Part shown: positions 27,555 through 36,469 of the stretch, piece after piece | Numbering within the stretch: position 1 is the stretch's first letter | Layout of the letters: every line of letters starts with the position of its first letter | Origin: Flavobacteriaceae bacterium | GTDB taxonomy: Bacteria; Bacteroidota; Bacteroidia; Flavobacteriales; Flavobacteriaceae | Reading direction: 5' to 3' | Length of the DNA stretch: 64,000 nucleotides | NCBI GenBank assembly: GCA_003443635.1 | Contig: CP031964.1 | Location: forward strand, 2,326,321-2,390,320 | The notes under the pieces: model-generated | The model's input: only the letters and a program-made list of their open reading frames with translations | Database searches by the model: none | Told to the model about the DNA's origin: nothing | Position numbers and translations under genes: made by a program

Positions 27555-28208
27555 ATGAAATATTTACTACTAATCATATTATTTATAAGCTTTACAAAAG
27601 GTATTGCTCAAGTAGACAAATCTAAAATCAAAACTCTTAAAATTGAGGCTATTGATACTAGTGATGTTCCTAAAAAAAGTATCGCTGTAAAACCATCTGC
27701 TATAATTGCTCCAACAAAAAAGAAAACCAATAAACCTATAGATTTTAGCCTTAAAAATGGAACTTCTAGAAAACGATCTGGTGTAGATTTTACAAATAAT
27801 AGTAGACTCCCATTACCACAATGGAATGTTAAACAAAAATTTGGAGAAGATGTTAGAAATATCGCTCAATATAAAAAAGATTTCTTTTTAGGTAATATAA
27901 ATACTAAATCTAAGCATTTCCGTATCAGGTGTCGCGATCATGAATATGTTGATGGAGATCGTATAAAACTATTATTAAACGGAGAAGTTATAATCCCTAA
28001 TATTACATTACAAAGTTCTTTTTATGTTATAGATGTTATTCTTAAAGAAGGTCATAATACAATTGAGTTTCTTGCATTAAATGAAGGAACATCTAGTCCT
28101 AATACCGCACAACTTGAAGTCTTTGATGAGAACGAAGTTTTAGTAGCTTCAAACCAATGGTTAATTACTACTGGATATAAAGCTCAACTACGCGTATTTA
28201 AAAATTAA
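27555..28208 (+). CDS. secreted protein of unknown function
   Basis: 217 residues with a signal peptide (1-18, ending KGIAQ). A Lys/Pro-rich linker (about 35-80) precedes a C-terminal beta-rich domain (115-217) that contains FRIRCRDHEYVDGDRIKLL and GHNTIEFLALNEG, a beta-sandwich pattern. I do not recognise a named family. Similar secreted proteins occur in flavobacteria without known function. The next gene begins 20 bp downstream, so the two are probably co-transcribed. Confidence 0.75.
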   Translation: MKYLLLIILFISFTKGIAQVDKSKIKTLKIEAIDTSDVPKKSIAVKPSAIIAPTKKKTNKPIDFSLKNGTSRKRSGVDFTNNSRLPLPQWNVKQKFGEDVRNIAQYKKDFFLGNINTKSKHFRIRCRDHEYVDGDRIKLLLNGEVIIPNITLQSSFYVIDVILKEGHNTIEFLALNEGTSSPNTAQLEVFDENEVLVASNQWLITTGYKAQLRVFKN

Positions 28209-28228
28209 TTCCTTATTAAAAATATATA

Positions 28229-28567
28229 ATGACTCCTGAAGCTGTTGTTCAAAATCAGTTAGATGCTTATAATAATAGAAATATAGAAGATTTTATAGCT
28301 TGTCATGCCAAAAATGTAGAATTGTTCAGTTTTACTGAAAGCATACCTTATCTTAAAGGTAGAGAACATTTAAAAAAGACATATAATGAAATTTTTGAAA
28401 GCTCTCCTAACTTATACTCTAAACTTTTAAAACGAATTGTTTTTGGGAATAAAGTTATAGATTATGAAGAAATCACTGGGCGAAAAGGTGTTGAGCTATT
28501 AGAATTAGTAGCAATTTATGAGATTGAAAATGAGGTTATTGCTAGAGCACATTTTATCAGGAAATAG
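28229..28567 (+). CDS. SnoaL/NTF2-like protein
   Basis: 112 residues with no signal peptide, the length of a single NTF2-like domain. The opening PEAVVQNQLDAYNNRNIEDF and the H-A-K-N-V stretch are typical of the SnoaL-like polyketide cyclase group, small cytoplasmic proteins that bind or isomerise small molecules. The function here is unknown. It follows the secreted protein gene by 20 bp and is convergent with the PmoA-like gene, 9 bp away. Confidence 0.8.
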   Translation: MTPEAVVQNQLDAYNNRNIEDFIACHAKNVELFSFTESIPYLKGREHLKKTYNEIFESSPNLYSKLLKRIVFGNKVIDYEEITGRKGVELLELVAIYEIENEVIARAHFIRK

Positions 28568-28576
28568 CTTTCAAGT

Positions 28577-29560
28577 TTAATTTACGTAATCGTTCCAGTC
28601 TTGTTGTAATAATTTATAGGGTGGTTTATCTTTATAAAGTTTCAATCTATAATTAAAAGATATTGTTTCTCCTAGTTTCATTATATGAGGCTTATTAAAA
28701 ATAGGAGCTGTACCCATATAACTTAAAGGGATATTTTTTATAGCTGCTCTATACCACGGTGTCGGGTGGTTAAAGCTTTGTGAATGGTCAAAAATCGCTA
28801 CTCCTATATTTTCGTTATTTTGATTTTTCAATCCATAATAAGACCACAACCCACGTTTACCATGTTGCATATTATTTGAGTCATCAGAGTTAATATAATT
28901 TGGAGAGGTTAAATTTTTATTAAACCTAATAGATAAACCTGCATAACCTCCTAAATCACTTCCGTTTTGTTCATCAGGCAATGGTGTTCTGTCTAATTTT
29001 ACAGTTTCAGCTATCGCAGTAAATTTAAATTCATAATCTATGGTAAATAAACCATTCTCATCTGGTGAAGATATTTGAATAATTCGCTTTTCTTTTAAAA
29101 CATCAGGATCATCTAATTTATGATACGCAATATCTAGTTCTACAATACAAGAAAAATCTTTTTCAGGAGTAATTTTTATATCTCTTATTTCGGTTTGACC
29201 AATATAGTTCCAAGGAGCAACATTTTCAGTTTGATCATACTCCCAATAATTGATCTCATTAATATATTTCCATGAATACCAAAGTCCTAAGTGCCAAGGA
29301 TGATCGCTTGGACTCAATTCAGTAATTGTAATATTATCAATATTAAGAGGGTGAAAAAATGGTTTACCTTTTTGAGTTTTGAAGTTATATTGCCAAACAA
29401 TTTTATTTTGATGACAGAGTGTTATCGAAGAATCTGTTTGTTTCCAAGAATACGTTATGGTTTCTTTTATAGATATACTTGCTTTTTTTGAGTTTTGATA
29501 CGAAAAACACAATGTAATAACAGCAAAACTTATAATTATAAATTGTATATACTTCTTCAT
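28577..29560 (-). CDS. DUF6807 (PmoA-like) secreted protein
   Basis: 327 residues from the ATG at 29560; the frame opens at a TTG 33 nt earlier, but the ATG gives a proper signal peptide (MKKYIQ, hydrophobic to about residue 20). The SPSDHPWHLGLWYSWKYI segment, the LGGYAGLS stretch and HSQSFNHPTPWY are marks of DUF6807. The PmoA label in databases is historical and does not show methane oxidation; the fold is a galactose-mutarotase-like beta sandwich, so a carbohydrate substrate is possible. It follows the ABC1 kinase gene on the same strand. Confidence 0.85.
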   Translation of the reverse strand: MKKYIQFIIISFAVITLCFSYQNSKKASISIKETITYSWKQTDSSITLCHQNKIVWQYNFKTQKGKPFFHPLNIDNITITELSPSDHPWHLGLWYSWKYINEINYWEYDQTENVAPWNYIGQTEIRDIKITPEKDFSCIVELDIAYHKLDDPDVLKEKRIIQISSPDENGLFTIDYEFKFTAIAETVKLDRTPLPDEQNGSDLGGYAGLSIRFNKNLTSPNYINSDDSNNMQHGKRGLWSYYGLKNQNNENIGVAIFDHSQSFNHPTPWYRAAIKNIPLSYMGTAPIFNKPHIMKLGETISFNYRLKLYKDKPPYKLLQQDWNDYVN

Positions 29561-29589
29561 CAAAAATGAATTATATCTCAAGTTATTGA

Positions 29590-30903
29590 TCAAGCAAAAT
29601 CCTTGAAGCTATTAATCTGGATATTTTTTGATTTTAAATCATTCATTAAGTTATATAATCCAAAAAACGATCTGTTAATATATATAAAATGTGTTGATCC
29701 TCTATTGCCATTCATATTTCTTAACTCTGTGCTTTTAGAATATTTCTGCCCTAATTCTGCAATTTTATCAAAGAATTCAGAGTTTGAAAAGTCAAATTCT
29801 TCCTGGTGATACGGTTGTGTAAAAAGTGATAGCATTTCATGAAACAATTCTTTAAAAAATACTTTTTCCTCTTCTGTATCGTCTTCTCTTAATATTTCTA
29901 ATTCATAAAGCTTTTGTTCAAAAACAGCAGGGTTATTAATATTTTGTTTTTCAGCAAGTTCAAAATATGGCACATAAAAATCATTTGGTACGGCTTTCAT
30001 ACATCCAAAATCAATAACAATAAGTTCATTGTCTTTAGATACTAAAAAGTTTCCAGGGTGTGGATCTGCATGTACTTTCCTTAAAATATGAATCTGATAC
30101 ATATAAAAATCCCAAAGCGCTTGTCCAATTTTTGTTGCAGCTGCCTCATCTGTATTTGTAGCTGTGAATTCTGAAAGGTGAATACCTTCCATCCAATCCA
30201 TAGTTAAAATACGTTCAGATGAATACGATTTATAATAATTTGGAAATTTTAGATTAGATATATGTTTACAAGCTTGAGCAACTTCTTCACTTTGAGAAAA
30301 TTCTAGGTTATAATTTGTTTCTTCTATAAGTTTATCTTCTACCTCTTTAAAATACTTATCAGAATCTTTACCTCTAATATTAAACATTTTAATAGCAATT
30401 GGTTTTACTAATGCTAAATCTGATGAAATACTTTCTGCTACTCCAGGGTACTGTATTTTTACAGCATAATTGTTCCCATCCTTAGATGCTCGATGCACCT
30501 GACCAATACTAGCTGCATTTTGTGAAGTGGATGAAAACTTATCAAAAATCTCATTAGGGTGTTTTCCAAAATAAGTTTTAAAGGTTTTGATAACTAATGG
30601 AGGTGATAATGGTGGTACTGAAAATTGAGATAAGGAAAATTGTTCAACATAAGCTTGAGGAAGTATGTTTTTCTCCATACTTAACATCTGAGCTACTTTT
30701 AAAGCGCTTCCTTTTAATTTTTTTAGTCCATCATAAATATCTGATGCGTTAGATTTATTAAGTCGCTCTTTAGCTTCTGTTTCATCATTTACTAACTTAT
30801 CACCATAGTACTTTATATAATTTACGCCAACTTTAGCTCCAGTCTGTATAAGCTTTCCTGCTCTCTGGATCTTACCAGTAGGTATTCTGTCTATTGTTTT
30901 CAT
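29590..30903 (-). CDS. ABC1/UbiB (COQ8-like) atypical kinase
   Basis: 437 residues of the ABC1/ADCK family. The motif that is KxGQ in the family reads KVAQ here (LKGSALKVAQMLSM), and the Ala-rich loop is AASIGQVH. The ion-pair Lys is in YAVKIQYPGV, the catalytic loop is HADPHPGN and the metal motif is IDFG. These proteins support isoprenoid-quinone biosynthesis or lipid handling through ATPase activity. It is cotranscribed with the TetR gene 18 bp upstream, a pairing often seen in flavobacteria. Confidence 0.93.
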   Translation of the reverse strand: MKTIDRIPTGKIQRAGKLIQTGAKVGVNYIKYYGDKLVNDETEAKERLNKSNASDIYDGLKKLKGSALKVAQMLSMEKNILPQAYVEQFSLSQFSVPPLSPPLVIKTFKTYFGKHPNEIFDKFSSTSQNAASIGQVHRASKDGNNYAVKIQYPGVAESISSDLALVKPIAIKMFNIRGKDSDKYFKEVEDKLIEETNYNLEFSQSEEVAQACKHISNLKFPNYYKSYSSERILTMDWMEGIHLSEFTATNTDEAAATKIGQALWDFYMYQIHILRKVHADPHPGNFLVSKDNELIVIDFGCMKAVPNDFYVPYFELAEKQNINNPAVFEQKLYELEILREDDTEEEKVFFKELFHEMLSLFTQPYHQEEFDFSNSEFFDKIAELGQKYSKSTELRNMNGNRGSTHFIYINRSFFGLYNLMNDLKSKNIQINSFKDFA

Positions 30904-30921
30904 AGTATTTGTTGGGGTTAC

Positions 30922-31581
30922 TTATACTTTAAATGGTACTTTTTCTTTAATTATAAACTTCCCTAGATCTAAAATGCTTTTTAAAGGTTGTGTATTAATT
31001 ACATCAAACGTTGTATTAATAGATTTTTCTATAAAAATGTCTGTTTTCTCAAATGAAGGAGAAGTATCATCTAACCAGAACTTTAAGGTAATTAATAATT
31101 GTATCCAAGCGCCTTCTTGGATGCTTTTTTCTTGTATTTTTTGAATCTTTTCTTGTTTGAGTTCTATTTTATCAATATCTAGAGAGTCGATATACGTTTT
31201 AAAATGAGTTCTTAAACCTTCTAATGCTGCTAGAGATTTTAGTGTGTTTTTATGTTTATTTAATACGTATACTACATAAGATCGATTAGCTGTTAGCATT
31301 TCAAAAAAGGTGAAATAGAAACTTAATAACTTATGCCTGGCATCAAAACTTGTATACTCTTCATTTTTCTCTAAAAGTGATAATGTATTTACTAAAAACT
31401 GAGAAAATATTTCTTTTTCTATAGCTATAAACGAACTAAAAAATTGATAAAATTCTGATTCTTCAAAATTATGATCTTTAGAGAATTTATAAACTGAAGA
31501 CGGGTTTTCTCCATTTTCTAAAACATAATCTATATAATAGGTTATAATTGCTTCTGAAGTAACTTTTTTTGCTTTAACCAT
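30922..31581 (-). CDS. TetR-family transcriptional regulator
   Basis: 219 residues. The N-terminal three-helix DNA-binding part (1-55) is weakly conserved but retains the TetR pattern around NPSSVYKFSKDHNFEESEFYQFFSS. The C-terminal helices match the TetR C-terminal group found beside ABC1 kinases. The ligand is unknown. It is the first gene of a two-gene operon with the ABC1 kinase. A dyad over its -7 box suggests autoregulation. Confidence 0.82.
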   Translation of the reverse strand: MVKAKKVTSEAIITYYIDYVLENGENPSSVYKFSKDHNFEESEFYQFFSSFIAIEKEIFSQFLVNTLSLLEKNEEYTSFDARHKLLSFYFTFFEMLTANRSYVVYVLNKHKNTLKSLAALEGLRTHFKTYIDSLDIDKIELKQEKIQKIQEKSIQEGAWIQLLITLKFWLDDTSPSFEKTDIFIEKSINTTFDVINTQPLKSILDLGKFIIKEKVPFKV

Positions 31582-31590
31582 GGTGTGAAG

Positions 31591-31609
31591 TATTTGTTAT
31601 ACAAAGATA
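31591..31609 (-). promoter_or_regulatory. promoter and possible operator of the TetR-ABC1 kinase operon
   Basis: On the minus strand TATCTTTG (31609 to 31602) is an exact TAnnTTTG box about 21 nt before the start codon. It overlaps the dyad TTTGT-TAT-ACAAA (31593-31605), a possible TetR site. The rest of the 161-bp gap holds nothing I recognise. Confidence 0.5.
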
Positions 31610-31742
31610 TTAAATGCCTAGTATTTAGTCGTATCTCAAACGTTAATAATTACATATAAATCAAGCATTAAGGGTTCAATCTTTTTAAAAACATTAGTTT
31701 TTTTATATTAGCAATAGAAGAGTGATTAAATAATAAAGAGTT

Positions 31743-32408
31743 ATGCCTAAAATATTTCAAAGTATACGAGAAAACAGTGTTAAAAGTGGTGGTTTAAAAA
31801 AATATCTCATTTACGCCTTAGGAGAGATCATACTTGTTATCATAGGTATTTTAGTTGCTTTAAATATTAATAATTTAAATGAAGAGCATAAAGAAGAAAA
31901 GCAACAACATGCCATACTAGCAAGTATAAAAAATGAATTAAACACTAATTTAAATTTACTTCAAAAAGCTCATAAAAGAAGGTTACTTTTTTATAAAGGA
32001 TTAGATAGTATTACAGAACACATGACCGAAGATCTAAAGAAAGTTCTTTTACATAATATTCCAGAAGACAATAACAAGCTTTCTGGTTGGACTGGTCTTA
32101 ATCCAATATCATTAAACGGTGCTATGTTTGAAACAGCAAAATATAGTGGTATCCTTACTAATATTGATGTCGAATTATTACAAAACCTTTCATACACTTA
32201 TAATAAACAACAAGAAATTAATACTATTGGAAATACTTTTATTAATAGGTTTTTTGATATGGATACAAATAAGGATATTAATTACGATGAATATATTGGT
32301 TTTATGTGGCGAATACGAGAAGAGTTTTTTGGGGCTCAATTTTTATTAATGGATGATTACAAATCATCTATAGAATTAATTGAGAATAAAATAAAAATAA
32401 CTTCTTAA
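31743..32408 (+). CDS. DUF6090 family membrane-anchored protein
   Basis: 221 residues. It begins with the DUF6090 signature, a basic stretch followed by YLIYALGEIILVIIGILVAL, a single membrane helix at about 29-45. The rest is a coiled, mainly helical extracytoplasmic domain with a Leu-rich GWTGLNPISLNGAMFETAKYSG segment. The function is unknown; these genes occur in many copies in flavobacteria. It is monocistronic and divergent from the TetR gene. Confidence 0.85.
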   Translation: MPKIFQSIRENSVKSGGLKKYLIYALGEIILVIIGILVALNINNLNEEHKEEKQQHAILASIKNELNTNLNLLQKAHKRRLLFYKGLDSITEHMTEDLKKVLLHNIPEDNNKLSGWTGLNPISLNGAMFETAKYSGILTNIDVELLQNLSYTYNKQQEINTIGNTFINRFFDMDTNKDINYDEYIGFMWRIREEFFGAQFLLMDDYKSSIELIENKIKITS

Positions 32409-32496
32409 TATGTTATTACTCTATTTAGGATTATAACTGTTAAATAATTTACACGCATTTTTAAAAAGCAATACTATCGTTCTATTAATACTTTTA

Positions 32497-32504
32497 TATT
32501 TTTG
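32497..32504 (+). promoter_or_regulatory. -7 box of the ypdA operon
   Basis: TATTTTTG is an exact match to TAnnTTTG, 63 nt before the ypdA ATG. No -33 TTG at a normal distance is visible. Confidence 0.5.
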
Positions 32505-32566
32505 CATTGTTATCATAGTCTTTTAAAACAAACCTATCCTAACTTTTTAATAGCTAAACAAATTAA

Positions 32567-33541
32567 ATGAAACTATACGATATTCTTATTGTAGGTGGTG
32601 GCCCTATAGGTATTGCTTGCGGATTAGAAGCCAAAAAAAAGGACTTAAGTCATATTATTATTGAAAAAGGATGCATTGTCAATTCTTTATTTAATTACCC
32701 TATGAATATGCAATTCTTCTCTACTTCAGAAAAGTTAGAAATAGATAATATTCCATTTATTAGTAAAGAAAATAAACCTAGGCGTGCAGAAGCTTTAGAA
32801 TATTATAGGCGTATTGTTGTTTCAAATAATTTAAACATCAAGCTATTTGAAAAAGTGAATATTATAGAACCAAACTCTAGTTATTTTAAAATAATAACAG
32901 AGAAAGGTAGTTATCAAGCTAAACATATTGTAATTGCTAGCGGGTTTTACGATATTCCAAAAACTATAAATACTCCTGGTGAAAACTTAAGCAAAGTATC
33001 TCATTATTATAAAGACCCTCATTTTTATGCAGGGCAGAAATTAGCTATAGTAGGTGCCAGCAATTCTGCTGTGGATGCTGCTTTAGAGTGTTACAGAAAG
33101 GGTGCAGAAGTTACTATGATAGTTAGAGGCCCAGAAATTGGAAATCGAGTAAAATATTGGGTCAGACCAGATATGATAAATCGTATTGATGAAGGGAGTA
33201 TAAAAGCATATTTTAATAGTACCGTCAAGGAAATAAAAGATGATGTACTTATTTTAAACACTCTCAGTGGTGAAATCTCTATCGATAATGATTTTGTTTT
33301 AGCACTTACGGGTTATAATCCCAATTTCAATTTTTTAAGAACTCTAGGCGTAAAGCTCTCTGATGATGAAAAATTATTTCCGCAATACAATCCAGAAACC
33401 ATGGAAACCAATGTACAAAACTTATATCTCGCTGGTGTAATTTGTGGAGGTACAGAAACACATAAGTGGTTTATAGAAAATTCAAGAATTCATGCTAAAA
33501 TAATAATGAAAGATATTTTAAAAAAAATATCAAATGCCTAA
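32567..33541 (+). CDS. ypdA: YpdA-family bacillithiol disulfide reductase-like flavoprotein
   Basis: 324 residues. FAD-binding GGGPIG lies near residue 10, the NADPH-binding fold is at VGASNSAVDAALE, and the ATP-helix-like end reads YLAGVICGGTETHKWFIENS. As in YpdA there is no CxxC redox motif of thioredoxin reductase. YpdA reduces bacillithiol disulfide with NADPH in the cytoplasm. It heads a tight run of genes: it overlaps the DinB gene by 8 bp, which overlaps the DsbA gene by 4 bp. No bacillithiol synthesis gene is in the window, so the true thiol is inferred. Confidence 0.88.
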   Translation: MKLYDILIVGGGPIGIACGLEAKKKDLSHIIIEKGCIVNSLFNYPMNMQFFSTSEKLEIDNIPFISKENKPRRAEALEYYRRIVVSNNLNIKLFEKVNIIEPNSSYFKIITEKGSYQAKHIVIASGFYDIPKTINTPGENLSKVSHYYKDPHFYAGQKLAIVGASNSAVDAALECYRKGAEVTMIVRGPEIGNRVKYWVRPDMINRIDEGSIKAYFNSTVKEIKDDVLILNTLSGEISIDNDFVLALTGYNPNFNFLRTLGVKLSDDEKLFPQYNPETMETNVQNLYLAGVICGGTETHKWFIENSRIHAKIIMKDILKKISNA

Positions 33542-34067
33542 AAGAAATATTGTAAAAGCATTTGAAGATATAGCCAATAAATGGCTTGATGATTTGTTAG
33601 TTTATGATGATAAACAACTCTATTTTAAACCATCAGAAAATAAATGGTGTTTAGCTGAGTTGTATGATCATATTATAAAAGTGGCTTGGTCATACCAAAT
33701 GCCTAACCTTTATAAATGTCTTCATAAACGTCCTGTAGAAGGGAAACCTAAAAACATTAAAGGAGTTTTAGTTTTTAATTTAAATATTGTTCCCTATCGT
33801 AAAATTACAATTAGTTCTTTTCCTAAAGATATTCAAGATAATTTTACACCTGAAATTAAAGAACGAGAAGAGCTTATTACAGAATTTAAAGGTTTTATTA
33901 AAGATATTGTTACTATTAGCGACTTATTAAAAACAGCCGATTTGTCTGTAAAGAATTATCATCCGTTTTTTGGAACCATCAATGCTCGAGAATGGTTTTC
34001 TTTAGTTGAAATTCATATGAGGCATCATAACAGGCAAAAACAAAATCTTGAAAAATTAAAATTATGA
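33534..34067 (+). CDS. DinB-superfamily protein
   Basis: 177 residues of the DinB four-helix bundle. The three metal-binding histidines are likely in ELYDHIIK and in HMRHHNRQ near the C-terminus. The superfamily includes BstA bacillithiol S-transferases as well as unknown proteins. Since it lies between ypdA and a DsbA-like gene and overlaps both, a role with a low-molecular-weight thiol is a fair inference. Its own catalytic activity is not shown by the sequence. Confidence 0.8.
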   Translation: MPKRNIVKAFEDIANKWLDDLLVYDDKQLYFKPSENKWCLAELYDHIIKVAWSYQMPNLYKCLHKRPVEGKPKNIKGVLVFNLNIVPYRKITISSFPKDIQDNFTPEIKEREELITEFKGFIKDIVTISDLLKTADLSVKNYHPFFGTINAREWFSLVEIHMRHHNRQKQNLEKLKL

Positions 34068-34750
34068 CTGAAGAAAAAATAAAAGTAGATATTGTATCTG
34101 ATGTAGCTTGTCCTTGGTGTTATGTGGGAATGAAGCGATTAGAAAGTGCTTTACAACAATGGAAAGGTGCTTCTATTGAAATAGAGTGGCACCCCTACCA
34201 ATTAGACCCGACTATTCCTCAAGAAGGTATTAATAGAATTACTTATTTAGAAAATAAATTTGGAGATATTGAGCGTACAAAACCTATGGCCGATGCTATA
34301 TCTGATGCTGGGGAAGAACTGGGCATTGCTTTTAACTTTAGTGATAAATGGCTAGCTGTAAACACATTGCCTTTACATCAATTATTGCATGTTGCAGGAG
34401 AAGAAGGCTTTAAAGAGGTTTTGAAAGAGCGTTTCTTTAAAGCTTATTTTGATGAAAATCTACATTTAAATAGTATAGATGTACTTTCTAAAATTATGGC
34501 AGAATATAGCTGGGATCGACAAAAAGTTGAACGCATTATTAACGACGACACTATTGCATATGCCGTTACCCAAGAGATAAAACACTACCAACAAAGGGGA
34601 GTTTCTAGTGTACCTTTCTTTATTATTAATGACAAATATGGTATTAGTGGCGCACAACCAAGTAATGTGTTTTTACAAGTTTTTGAATCTGTTGCTCCTA
34701 TTAAAACAGAAAATGGAGAAAGTTGTGATTCCACAACAGGAGAATGTTAA
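34064..34750 (+). CDS. DsbA-family (FrnE-like) oxidoreductase
   Basis: 228 residues with a thioredoxin fold and the redox motif CPWC at SDVACPWCYVG near residue 17. The YQLDPTIPQEG segment and the late GVSSVPFFIINDKYGISGAQP stretch (cis-Pro loop) are typical of the FrnE group. No signal peptide is present, so it acts in the cytoplasm, unlike periplasmic DsbA. An extra Cys pair sits at the C-terminus (CDSTTGEC). It overlaps the DinB gene by ATGA. Confidence 0.9.
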   Translation: MTEEKIKVDIVSDVACPWCYVGMKRLESALQQWKGASIEIEWHPYQLDPTIPQEGINRITYLENKFGDIERTKPMADAISDAGEELGIAFNFSDKWLAVNTLPLHQLLHVAGEEGFKEVLKERFFKAYFDENLHLNSIDVLSKIMAEYSWDRQKVERIINDDTIAYAVTQEIKHYQQRGVSSVPFFIINDKYGISGAQPSNVFLQVFESVAPIKTENGESCDSTTGEC

Positions 34751-34780
34751 CACTTAACTATTAGTACATTTATAAACGGT

Positions 34781-36355
34781 ATGAAATTAAAGATAAAAGA
34801 TACTTTTAATACACAATTACCTGCAGATTCTAATAAAGAAAATAGCAGGCGTCAAGTATTGGAATCTTGTTTCTCGTTTGTTTCCCCTAAAATACCTTCA
34901 AACCCTAAATTAATCCATACAGTCACAGAAGTGGCAGATTTAATGGGATTGCCTGAAAAAGATGTACAATCAAAAGAATTTTTAAATATTGTTACCGGAG
35001 CAGAATTATTAAACAATACCAATCCCTATGCAATGTGCTATGGTGGTCATCAATTTGGTAATTGGGCAGGGCAATTAGGAGATGGTAGGGCTATCAATTT
35101 AACAGAAATCAACTATAATAACCAGCAATGGGCGCTACAACTTAAAGGTGCTGGAGCCACACCATACTCTCGTACAGCAGATGGTTTGGCAGTATTGCGT
35201 TCGTCTATTCGAGAGCATTTATGTAGTGAAGCAATGCATCATTTAGGGGTACCTACTACACGATCATTGTCCTTAGCTTTATCAGGAGATAAAGTGCTTC
35301 GTGATGTTATGTATAATGGAAACGCAGCTTACGAAAAAGGAGCTATTGTCTGTAGAGTCTCCCCTAGTTTTATCAGGTTTGGGAATTTCGAAATTTTTGC
35401 AAGCAGGCAAGACACAGAAACATTAAAAACACTTACCAATTATACTATTAACCAATTTTATCCAGAGATAAAATCTGGTACTAAGGACGGTTATTTAGCA
35501 TTTTTTAATGAAGTTGTAAATCGCACTTTAGAAATGGTAATCCATTGGCAACGCGTAGGGTTTGTTCACGGGGTAATGAACACTGATAATATGTCTATTC
35601 TTGGTTTAACTATAGATTATGGTCCTTATGGTTGGTTAGAAGGATACGATCACGATTGGACACCTAATACGACTGATCATCAATTTAAACGTTATCGATA
35701 TGGTAATCAATCGCAAATTGCACTTTGGAACCTACTACAATTAGCAAATGCACTCTTCCCTTTAATAGGCGACCCAAAACCATTAGAGGAAATACTTCAC
35801 ACATTTAACTCGAATTATCAAATAAAATACTTGAAAATGATGTGTCAAAAATTAGGATTAGAAAAAGAGGTTGAATCAGACACTCAATTAATTAAGGATT
35901 TAGAAAATAATTTACAGCTATCTGAAACAGATATGACCATTTTTTTTAGAAACCTTGCTAATATTTCAAAAGAAACACAAGTTTTAGAAGATGATCGTTT
36001 TTTAGAACTAATAAAAGATGCATTTTATGTTCCTGATGAAATACAAGGAGACATTTTAAAAACCTGGAAGTTGTGGTTTAAAACTTATGTCAATCGGTTG
36101 ACTAAAGAAAATCTTACAGATACAGAGCGAAAATCTAAAATGAATACTGTAAACCCTAAGTATGTTTTACGGAACTATATCGCACAATTAATTATAGATG
36201 ATGCAGATAAAGGCAACTATTCATTATTAAATGAAATACATACACTACTTAAAAATCCTTATGCTGAACAAGAACAACATCAAAAATGGTTTGCTAAACG
36301 TCCAGAATGGGCTCGCCATAAAGTAGGTTGTTCTATGTTATCTTGTAGTTCGTAA
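34781..36355 (+). CDS. selO: SelO protein adenylyltransferase (YdiU)
   Basis: 524 residues of the SelO pseudokinase family, which moves AMP from ATP to Ser, Thr or Tyr of target proteins. Visible marks are MCYGGHQFGNWAGQLGDGRA, LKGAGATPYSR, SSIREHLCSEAM, GVMNTDNMS and the end CSMLSCSS, where a Cys replaces the Sec of some eukaryotic homologues. E. coli YdiU is 478 residues. SelO is tied to redox and glutathionylation control, fitting its place 30 bp after the DsbA-like gene. Confidence 0.95.
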   Translation: MKLKIKDTFNTQLPADSNKENSRRQVLESCFSFVSPKIPSNPKLIHTVTEVADLMGLPEKDVQSKEFLNIVTGAELLNNTNPYAMCYGGHQFGNWAGQLGDGRAINLTEINYNNQQWALQLKGAGATPYSRTADGLAVLRSSIREHLCSEAMHHLGVPTTRSLSLALSGDKVLRDVMYNGNAAYEKGAIVCRVSPSFIRFGNFEIFASRQDTETLKTLTNYTINQFYPEIKSGTKDGYLAFFNEVVNRTLEMVIHWQRVGFVHGVMNTDNMSILGLTIDYGPYGWLEGYDHDWTPNTTDHQFKRYRYGNQSQIALWNLLQLANALFPLIGDPKPLEEILHTFNSNYQIKYLKMMCQKLGLEKEVESDTQLIKDLENNLQLSETDMTIFFRNLANISKETQVLEDDRFLELIKDAFYVPDEIQGDILKTWKLWFKTYVNRLTKENLTDTERKSKMNTVNPKYVLRNYIAQLIIDDADKGNYSLLNEIHTLLKNPYAEQEQHQKWFAKRPEWARHKVGCSMLSCSS

Positions 36356-36469
36356 TAATAGATTCTTCATATCATATAAAATAATTTTTAAGTTGAATTC
36401 TCTAAAATAAAAATGATATGTAACACCGTTAGCAAATTGCTTATACCCTACACTTTTCTTGCACTTTAG

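Noticed and set aside
28577..29560. PmoA-like protein as evidence of methane oxidation
   Set aside because: The name is historical for DUF6807; the protein has a signal peptide and a beta-sandwich pattern, not the membrane helices of particulate methane monooxygenase.
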